From: Pseudofrankia inefficax
GTDB lineage: Bacteria > Actinomycetota > Actinomycetes > Frankiales > Frankiaceae
DNA length: 64,000 nt
Assembly (NCBI RefSeq): GCF_000166135.1
Contig: NC_014666.1
Coordinates: 1,488,001-1,552,000, forward strand
Direction of reading: 5' to 3'
In this document: positions 32,626-41,000 of the stretch, one piece after another
How the letters are laid out: each line of letters begins with the position of its first letter
How positions within the stretch are numbered: the stretch's first letter is position 1
The notes under the pieces: model-generated
Told to the model about the DNA's origin: nothing
Seen by the model: the letters and a program-made list of their open reading frames with translations, nothing else
Databases searched by the model: none
Made by a program: the position numbers and the translations under genes

Positions 32626-33741
32626 GTGACCGACCACATGCTTGATGGCGAGACGGATACCGATTTGGTCGGTACAGCCGGAATGTCTCACCTTCGTCGC
32701 CAGCCAAGACCGGTGACTATCGACACACCCTCCGCTGTCCTGCGCGGACCAGCGCCGCTGGTCGACGGCGCGGCGGTTCACCGGCATCCAGGTTCGGCCG
32801 GGAACCCGCCGATCGCGAACGCCTCGATGGTGGGTAATTCGTCGTCCGCCGCGGTCGACCGGGTACGCGGCGCCGGAATGGGAGCTCAGCCGGTTCGGCC
32901 GGCGGTGGTCGGAATGCAGGCTCGTACCCAGCTGAGCCCGCGTGCGGGCCAGACGCCGCGTGACCTCGCCCTCGGCGCGGCCGAGCTGCGCGGCATCCTG
33001 CGCCTCGTCGAGGACTGCGAGCGCGCCGCCACGCTGCCGGCGTTCCGCGAGGCCGTCCTGGACGCCATGTCCCGCCATCTCGGATACCGCAATTCGGCCT
33101 TCTTCCTCGGGCCGACCCTGGAGGCCGCCTTCCAGGACCCGCGCCCGTCTGGCCGTGGGCTCGCGTTGCGGATGGCCGGGCCGTTCCTGGACCGCTACCG
33201 CGGGCTGGAGGTGTTCTCCGACCCGGAAAGCCTCCGGCTCATCCGGGAACGCGGCCTGGTGACCCTGGAGGACGTCGGCAACCCGGCCCGGCCGGAGATC
33301 CGGCTGCGTATGGAACGTTTTCTGCGCGCCCACGGCATCCACTCCGAGCTGCTGCTCAGGCTGGCCGGGCCGGCGAACATTGGCGCGGTGATCTCCCTGC
33401 TGGACCCCCGGCCGGGCGCTTTCGGCCCGCGCGACCGGGCGATCGCCGCGGTGCTCGGGCGCCATCTGGGCAACCTGCTGCGGTTCCACGTCCGCGCCAA
33501 CACCGGCCCGGCCGTGACCGCCAAGCTCTCCGCCCGGGAGCGCGACGTGGTCCGGCTCGTCGCCGAGGGGCACTCGAACCGGCAGGTCGCCGAGGCGCTG
33601 TGCATCAGCATCGACACCGTCAAGCACCACCTGACGCACGCGCTGGTCGCGACCGCCTGCACCAACCGGACCCAGCTGGCCCTTGCCTGGCAGCGTGAGA
33701 TGGGCCCGTCGACGCCGGTCGCGAGCACCGGCCGGGAGTGA
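32626..33741 (+). CDS. LuxR-type transcriptional regulator with GAF-like sensor
   Basis: This 371-aa protein has a low-complexity leader of about 105 residues. A sensor domain of the GAF/autoinducer-binding kind follows (about 120-290, including LGYRNSAFFLGPTLEAAF). The LuxR helix-turn-helix near residues 300-355 reads LSARERDVVRLVAEGHSNRQ, then SIDTVKHHLTHAL. A GGAGG five bases ahead supports the GTG at 32626. It is the last gene before the large synthase cluster and has the same direction, so it may control it; this is inference. A strong hairpin follows its stop. Confidence 0.85.
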   Translation: MTDHMLDGETDTDLVGTAGMSHLRRQPRPVTIDTPSAVLRGPAPLVDGAAVHRHPGSAGNPPIANASMVGNSSSAAVDRVRGAGMGAQPVRPAVVGMQARTQLSPRAGQTPRDLALGAAELRGILRLVEDCERAATLPAFREAVLDAMSRHLGYRNSAFFLGPTLEAAFQDPRPSGRGLALRMAGPFLDRYRGLEVFSDPESLRLIRERGLVTLEDVGNPARPEIRLRMERFLRAHGIHSELLLRLAGPANIGAVISLLDPRPGAFGPRDRAIAAVLGRHLGNLLRFHVRANTGPAVTAKLSARERDVVRLVAEGHSNRQVAEALCISIDTVKHHLTHALVATACTNRTQLALAWQREMGPSTPVASTGRE

Positions 33742-33748
33742 GCCGGCG

Positions 33749-33782
33749 CCGGGCGCCGAGGCCCGCGAGGCCCGGCGCCCGG
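33749..33782. terminator. 10-bp stem after the LuxR regulator gene
   Basis: CCGGGCGCCG (33749-33758) pairs perfectly with CGGCGCCCGG (33773-33782) around a 14-nt loop. The stem begins eight bases after the stop codon. This separates the regulator transcript from the synthase operon. Confidence 0.7.
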
Positions 33783-34309
33783 CCCGGGGGTACCCCGGCG
33801 GGGACCCCCACCCTCCCGTGGGCTGAATGCCTGTCTTGTCTGGTTTTTTGCGGTTAACGACCGAATATCGCCGGCGTTCACGGAAAGCCCCGACCTGCGG
33901 CACGCACGGTCGCTGGGCCGTCCCCGCCCGGCCGCGCCGCAGGCCAAGTCGGGTATGAACGGCCTCCGGCGGCTACCCGGCCCCAGGTCCGATTGCCGAC
34001 CGTCGTGAACGCCGTGGCCGTTCTCGGCGTCGGCTGCCGGCATTTGGCGGGGCAAGGCGGCGAGGTCGAGGACGCCCCGCGGGTCGGCACGCACGGTGTT
34101 CGCGCGTAACCCCCCGATCTGACTAGCTGGAACGTGCCACCCCGATGTAGCCCGGAGGTCGGCCGCGGGACTGTTTGCCGTGGACCGGCGTGTCGCGCGG
34201 ACACGCAAGGGCCAAACGTCCGCGGCGGCGTGCCGCCTTGGGATGACGGCCTCCGCCACGGCCACCCCCCGCGCCGCCGCGTCGTTCGACCGCCCCTTCC
34301 GGGCGTAGG

Positions 34310-34600
34310 TCGTTTTGCTTTGTGGACTCGCGTTATGAATTTGTTGCCCGGGATTGTGTCAGGCAAGGAAACTTTTTCCGCACCCGCTATGGCGAAAAGT
34401 TACAGGGAAACGTCGGACGGTGTCTGCGGACTCATTCGGAAGGAACGGCGCGGCGGTGCTTCAACCGCCGAGAGTGGCCGCTTCGACCGCGTCGGATTCG
34501 CCGTCGGATGCCGGTATCTTTCGCCGGCCACGGCGCGGCAGTGCGGCGGCACGATCGTTATCGGTTGACCGCCTGGACACGCACAGGCATGGTCTGTACA
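34310..34600. promoter_or_regulatory. AT-richer island upstream of the synthase operon
   Basis: GC drops well below that of all neighbours here, with runs such as CGTTTTGCTTTGTGG, TATGAATTTGTTG and AAACTTTTTCC. AACTTTT (34370-34376) and AAAAGTT (34395-34401) form inverted arms 18 bp apart. It is a plausible promoter or activator region for the operon, or a small RNA locus. Sequence alone does not decide. Confidence 0.35.
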
Positions 34601-35038
34601 GCCCCACCAGGCTCAGCCGGTGCCACCGCGCAGAGATCACTCTGCGGCCGGCTAGAATTCCCAGGAAGCTTCTCGGCTACGCGTCGTACCTACGGGACGG
34701 GTAGCCGGGGACCCGCGTGAAACCGACCCGGGTGCGTCCGGACAAGCCGGTCGCGCCCGTAGTACGGCACCTGGAGACGTTGTTTTTCGAGATGACCAAG
34801 GCTGTGGCGCACGCCCGTACTGGCCCGCCCGCGCGTCATCGCGCGATCGGCCGAGGGCCCGCTGCTCCGGTGGCGAAACCGGCGCGGTGATGATGCCCAC
34901 GACAGGCCTGTCCGGCGAGCCCGTTCGGTCGCAGCGGCGCGGCCTGGGGCGTGGCCGTCGCGGCGGGATGGCAGCCGTCAACCCGCAGCCCGTACTCCGG
35001 TGTCGCCGCGGGCGTCACTGGCTCAGGAGGACCAGTCG

Positions 35039-38000
35039 ATGACCAGGACTTCCAGTCAGCGCGACCCAGTCCGCCCCACCCGGCCGGGCGACGCGGCAAC
35101 GGCGTCGGTCCCCACGGCCAGCACCCTGCCCGCGCCGGCGACGGCGGCCCGGGAGCTCGTCGCCGTCGTGACCCCGTTCGCCGAACCGAACGCGGCGCTG
35201 GTCGCGGCGGTCGAGCGGGCGGGTGGCCTGGGAGTACTGGACCTGGGCCGCGACGCCACTCGCGCCCGGCGGGCGCTCGCCGACGCCGCCCGCTGGTGTG
35301 ACGCCTTCGCGGTCCGCGTCGGCCCGGCGGCGCCGCTGCGCCCGGCGGACCTGCCGGCCGGCGTCGACACCGTCCTGCTCGCCGACCCTGACCTGCTCGC
35401 CGCGACGCGGCCCACGGGCACGGCCGAGCCCGCGGAGTGGGACGTCGCCAGCGCGGCCGGCCCCGCGGCCCAGCGCCGGGTGCTCGTCGAGGTGACCTCG
35501 GTGGCTGGCGCGCGCGCGGCCCTGGCGGCCGGCGCGGACGGCGTGGTCGCGCGCGGCAGCGAGGCCGGCGGCCTGGTCGGCGACCTGACGACCTTCACAC
35601 TGCTGCAGCACCTGCGCGCCGCGAGCCTCACGACCCGGTCCGGCGCGCCGGCCCCGTTCTGGGCCGCCGGCGGCATCGGGCCGCACTCGGCGGCCGGCGC
35701 GGTCGCCCTCGGAGCGGCCGGCGTCGTCCTGGACGCCCAGCTCGCCCTGGTCCGCGAGGTCGAGCTGCCCGCCGAGGTGGCCAGCGCCATCCGGGCCATG
35801 GACGGCAGCGAGACCACCCTGCTCGGCGACCACCGGGTGTACATCCGCCCCGACCTTCCGGTCGCGCGCCTGGCCGCCACCCCGGCCAACGATCCCGCCC
35901 GGCCGCGGGCCACCGGCGAGACCGCCGCCGACCTGCGGGACACCGGCGGCGAGATCGCCTCCGACGGCACCCTGCCCGCCGGCACCGGCGCCACGCCGTC
36001 CGCGGCCGAGATCGCCACCCGGCTGGGCGCCAAGGACCTGCGGGCCCAGCTGCTCCCGATCGGTCAGGACGGGGCTTTCGCCGGCCCGCTCGCCGACCTG
36101 TACGTCACCGCCAGCGGCGTCGTCGGCGCCGTCCGCGCCGCGATCGGCGACCAGCTGGCCACCGCGGCCAGCCTGCGCCCGCTCGCGCCGGGCGCGCCGT
36201 TCGCCGCCGCGCGCGGCCTGCGCTACCCCCTCGCCCAGGGCCCGATGACCCGGGTGAGCGACGTCCCCGCCTTCGCGAAGGCGGTCGCCGACGGCGGTGG
36301 GCTGCCGTTCCTCGCGCTCGCGCTGCTGACCGGCGAACAGTCGCGGGCGCTGCTGACCGAGACGGCCGAGCTGCTCGGTGACGCGCCGTGGGGCGTCGGC
36401 GTCCTCGGCTTCGCGCCGCCGGAGGTGCGCAACGCCCAGCTTGAGGCCGTCCTGGCGGTGCGGCCGCCGTGCGCGCTGATCGCCGGCGGCCGGCCGGCCC
36501 AGGCCACGCCGCTGGAGGCCGCCGGGATCGACACGTTCCTGCACGTCCCCTCGCCGGGGCTGCTGGACCGGTTCGTCGCCGACGGCGCCCGCAAGTTCGT
36601 CTTCGAGGGCCGGGAGTGCGGCGGGCACGTCGGGCCGCGGGCGAGCTTCGCGCTCTGGGAGGCCCAGGTCGCCGGCCTGCTGGCCGCCGGCGAGCGGGCC
36701 GGCGGGACGTTCTTCGAGGAGCTGCACCTGCTGTTCGCCGGCGGGGTGCACGACGAGGCGTCGGCCGCCGCCGTCGCGGCCGTCGCGGCGCCGCTGGCGG
36801 CCCGCGGCGCCAAGGTCGGCGCGCTGATGGGCACCGCCTACCTGTTCACGGACGAGGCGGTGACGTCCGGCGCGATCCAGGCCGGTTTCCAGGACGCGGC
36901 CCTGGCCTGCGAGCGGACCGTGCTGCTGGAGACGTCGCCCGGGCACGCCACCCGGTGTGTCCGCTCGCCGTTCGTCGACACCTTCCTCGCCGCCAGGGCC
37001 GACCTGGCCGCCGCCGGGCGTGGCCGCCAGGAGATGTGGGCCGAGCTGGAGAGCCTCAACCTGGGTCGGCTGCGGATCGCCAGCAAGGGCGTCCGTCGTG
37101 ACGGCGGCGCGCTGGTGACCGTGGACCCGGCGACCCAGGCCGCCGAGGGCATGTTCATGATCGGCCAGGTGGCCGCGCTGCGGGCGGAGCGGACCACCGT
37201 CCCGGCACTGCACGAGCAGGTCACCACCGGCGCGGGGGATGCGCTCGCCCGGCGGGCCGCCGAGCTGGGCCTGGCCGCCGCCGAGGTCCCGGCCCAGGCC
37301 GGCACCGACGCGGCGCACGAGGGAACGCGGCGGGACGCGGCGGCGCGGTCGGTGGCCGCGGTCCGCGAGACCGCCCGGCCGCTGGACATCGCGATCGTGG
37401 GGATGGCGGCGGTCTTCCCGGGTGCCCCGGACGTCGAGACGTTCTGGGCGAACATCGTCTCGGGCGTCGACGCGGTCACCGAGGTGCCGGCGGACCGGTT
37501 CGACGCGGACCGTTTCTACGCCGAGGACGCGTTCGTCAAGGACGCCGGGAAGATGACCCCGTCGAAATGGGGCGGCTTCCTGCCGCCGATCCCGTTCGAC
37601 GCGCTTGCCTATGGCATCCCGCCGCGCTCGCTGCGCAGCATCGAGACCGGCCAGCTGCTCGCGCTGGAGGTCGCGGCCAGGGCGCTGCGGGACGCCGGCT
37701 ACGACACCGGGATCGGTGGTCAGGACAAGGCCGGCGGCCGCCGGCGGGCCGGCCGCGCGTTCGACCGGTCCCGTACCTCCGTGGTGTTCGGCGCCGAGGC
37801 CGGCGCCGACCTCTCGGGCGCCTACGGGCTGCGGGCCGGCTTCCGCGCCCTGCTCGGCGACCTGCCGGCCGAGCTCGACGACCACCTGCCGGAGCTGGAC
37901 GAGGACTCGTTCCCGGGCATCCTGGCCAACGTCATCGCCGGCCGGGTGGCCAACCGGCTCGACCTCGGCGGGTCGAACTTCACCGTCGACGCCGCCTGCG

Positions 38001-41000
38001 CCTCCTCGTTCGCGGCTCTCGACGCCGCCTGCAAGGAGCTCGCCGCCGGCAACGCCGACATGGTGCTCTGCGGTGGCGCCGACACCCACAACGGCCTGAA
38101 CGACTTCCTGATGTTCGCCTCGGTGCACGCCCTGTCGCCCAGCGGCAAGTGCGCCTCGTTCGACTCGTCCGCCGACGGGATCACCCTCGGCGAGGGCGTC
38201 GCGGTGGTCGTGCTCAAGCGCCTCGCCGACGCCGAGCGCGACGGCGACCGCATCCAGGCCGTGGTCCGGGCCGTCGCCGGCTCCTCCGACGGGCGGGCGC
38301 TCGGCCTCACCGCGCCGCGCCGCGCCGGCCAGGTCCTCTCGCTGGAGCGCGCCTACGGGCGGGCCGGCGTGTCGCCGTCCGAGGTCGGCCTCGTCGAGGC
38401 TCATGCCACCGGCACCGTCGTCGGCGACCGGACCGAGCTCTCGACCCTCACCGACGTGTTCTCCGAGCACGGCGCCGAGCCGGGCAGCATCACCGTCGGC
38501 TCGGTGAAGTCGCAGATCGGGCACACGAAGTGCGCCGCCGGCATGGCCGGGCTGATCAAGGCCACCCGGGCGCTCGCGGCCGGCGTGCGCCCGCCGACGC
38601 TGCACGTCACCAAGCCCAACCCGGCCTGGGAGGCCGGGTCCAGCCCGTTCGCCTTCGAGCGCACCGCGCGCCCGTGGGCGGCGCCGGCGGCCGAGCGGCA
38701 CGCCGGGGTGTCCGCGTTCGGCTTCGGCGGGACGAACTTCCACGTCGTGCTCTCCGCGTACGACGGCGCGCCCGAGCCGGCCCACGGGCTGGGCCTGTGG
38801 CCGGCCGAGCTGTTCGTCGTCCGCGGCGCGGACCGGGCGGCCGCGGCCCGCCGGCTCGACCGGCTCGCCGAGCTGGCCGAGACGAACGAGTCCGCCGGGC
38901 GGCCGTGGCGGCTGCGCGACCTGGCCCGCACGGTCGCCGACGACCGGTCCGGGCCGGTCCAGCTCGCGTTCGTCGTCGCCGACCTGGACGAGCTGCCGAC
39001 GGCGCTCGCCCGTGCGCGTTCCTTCCAGGCGGACCCGAGGGCCGGGCTGTTCGTCGCGCCGGACAAGGCCGACCAGACCGACCGGGCCGACCAGACCGAC
39101 AGGGCCGACCAGACCGACGACACCGCCGGGCCCGGTCGGGTCGGGTTCCTGTTCCCGGGCCAGGGCAGCCAGCGGCCGGGGATGCTTGCGGACCTGTTCG
39201 TCGCGTTCCCGCGGCTGCGCGAGCTGCTCGCCCACGGCCCGCACCTGGCCGACACGATGTTCCCGCCGGCTCCGTTCGGCCGGGCCGAGGCGGACGCGCA
39301 GGCCGCCGCGATCACCGACACCCGGGCCGCCCAGCCGATCCTCGGCCTCGCGGACCTGGCGATGGCCGACCTGCTGGGCTCCCTGGGCATCCGCGCCGAC
39401 GACCTGGCCGGCCACTCGTACGGCGAGCTGGTCGCGCTCACCGTCGCCGGCGTTCTGGACCGGGCCGACCTGGTCGGGCTCTCCGAGGCGCGCGCCGCCG
39501 CGATCCTCGCCGCGGCGGGTGACGACCCGGGCACGATGGCCGCGGTCTCCGCCACGGCCGAGAAGACCCGCGCCGCGCTCGCCGCCGCCGGTGGCCTGGC
39601 CGAGCAGGTCGTGCTCGCCAACCAGAACGCACCGAAGCAGACGGTCATCTCCGGCACGACCGCGGCCGTCGGCGCCGCGCTCACCGCGCTGTCCGCCGCC
39701 GGCCTCACCGCCAAGCAGATCCCGGTCGCCGCCGCGTTCCACAGCCCGGTCGTGGCCGGGGCCGCCGCCACGCTCGCCGACGTGCTCGCCGGGCTCGACG
39801 TCCGCCCGGCAGACGCGCGCGTCTGGTCGAACACGACCGGCGCGCCCTACCCCGGCACGGGGGACGAGGTGCGGGCGACGCTCGCCGGCCAGGTGGCCGC
39901 CCCGGTCCGGTTCGTCGAGCAGGTCGAGGCGATGTACGCCGCCGGGGTCCGCACGTTCGTCGAGGTCGGGCCCGGCCGGGTCCTCACCGGCCTGGTCGGC
40001 AAGATCCTCGCCGGCCGGCCGCACCGGGCCGTCGCCACCGACGTCGCCGGCGAGCCGGGGCTGCGCCGGCTGCTCCTCGCCGTCGCCGAGCTCGCCGCGG
40101 CGGGTGTCCCCGTCGACGTCGCCCCGCTGTTCGCCGGCCGGGACGCCAAGGCCGTCGCCGTGGCCGACGCGCCGCGCCGGCCCGGCTGGCTGGTCGACGG
40201 CGCCTTCGTGCGCACCGCGGACGGCCGTCCGGTCGCCGGGGGCCTCAAGCCGCCGACGGTCCTGTCGCTGGCCGCGCCGCTCGTCCCGGCCGCCACGCCC
40301 GGGTCGGTCCTGTTGCCCGCCGAGCCGGACGCCTCGCGGCCGGTCGACGCGGCCGTGCTGGAGTTCCTGCGGACCACGCGAGACCTCGTCGCCGCGCAGC
40401 GCGACGTCGTGCTGGGCTACCTCGGCCAGGGCGGCGCACGCGACCTGGGCCACGACGGTGCCCTGCTCGACGGCCTGGGCCTTGGGAGCGTCGCGCCACA
40501 GGCCTTCCACCCGGGTGGCGCGCAGCCGGCCGGGCGCGCGCTGGCGATCCCCGCGCAGGCCGTGCCGGTGGAGCCGGTGGCCGCCCAGGCGCCCGCCACC
40601 GCCTCGAACGGTGTGCCCGCCGGGCCGGTGGGCCGTGGCGTGGTGTTGGACGCGGTGGTGGAGGTGATCGGTTCGCAGACGGGTTATCCGGCGGAGATGC
40701 TGGAGCCGGGTCTTGACCTGGAGGCGGATCTGTCGATCGATTCGATCAAGCGGACGGAGATTTTGGGGGAGTTGGCGGGTCGGCTGGGTCTGGCTGGTGC
40801 CGAGGGTGGCGAGCTGGATGAGTCGGTGGTGGAGGAGTTGGCGGCGATCAAGACGGTGGACGGGATCGTCGACTGGATCGTCGCCCGCGCGCCCCGGACC
40901 GCTCAGCCCGGCCCCGACGGGCCCGCCGCGCCCGCTGGTGGCCCGATCCCGGCCGGCTCCGTCCCGGCGGGAGCCGCCCAGCCGCCGACGCTCGCCGGGC

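Larger units (their letters stand above)
33742..35038. other. 1.3-kb leader of the synthase cluster
   Basis: This 1297-bp gap precedes the largest gene of the window. It holds a terminator (33749-33782), a TTTTTT run near 33847 and an AT-richer island (about 34310-34600). A -10-like TAGAAT lies in the stretch before 34670. Open frames in it are short, overlap on both strands and lack ribosome sites, so I call none of them. Confidence 0.6.

Noticed and set aside
34134-34568. Short plus-strand frame in the 1.3-kb leader
   Set aside because: Base composition changes along it, no ribosome site precedes it, and overlapping frames of similar length exist on both strands.
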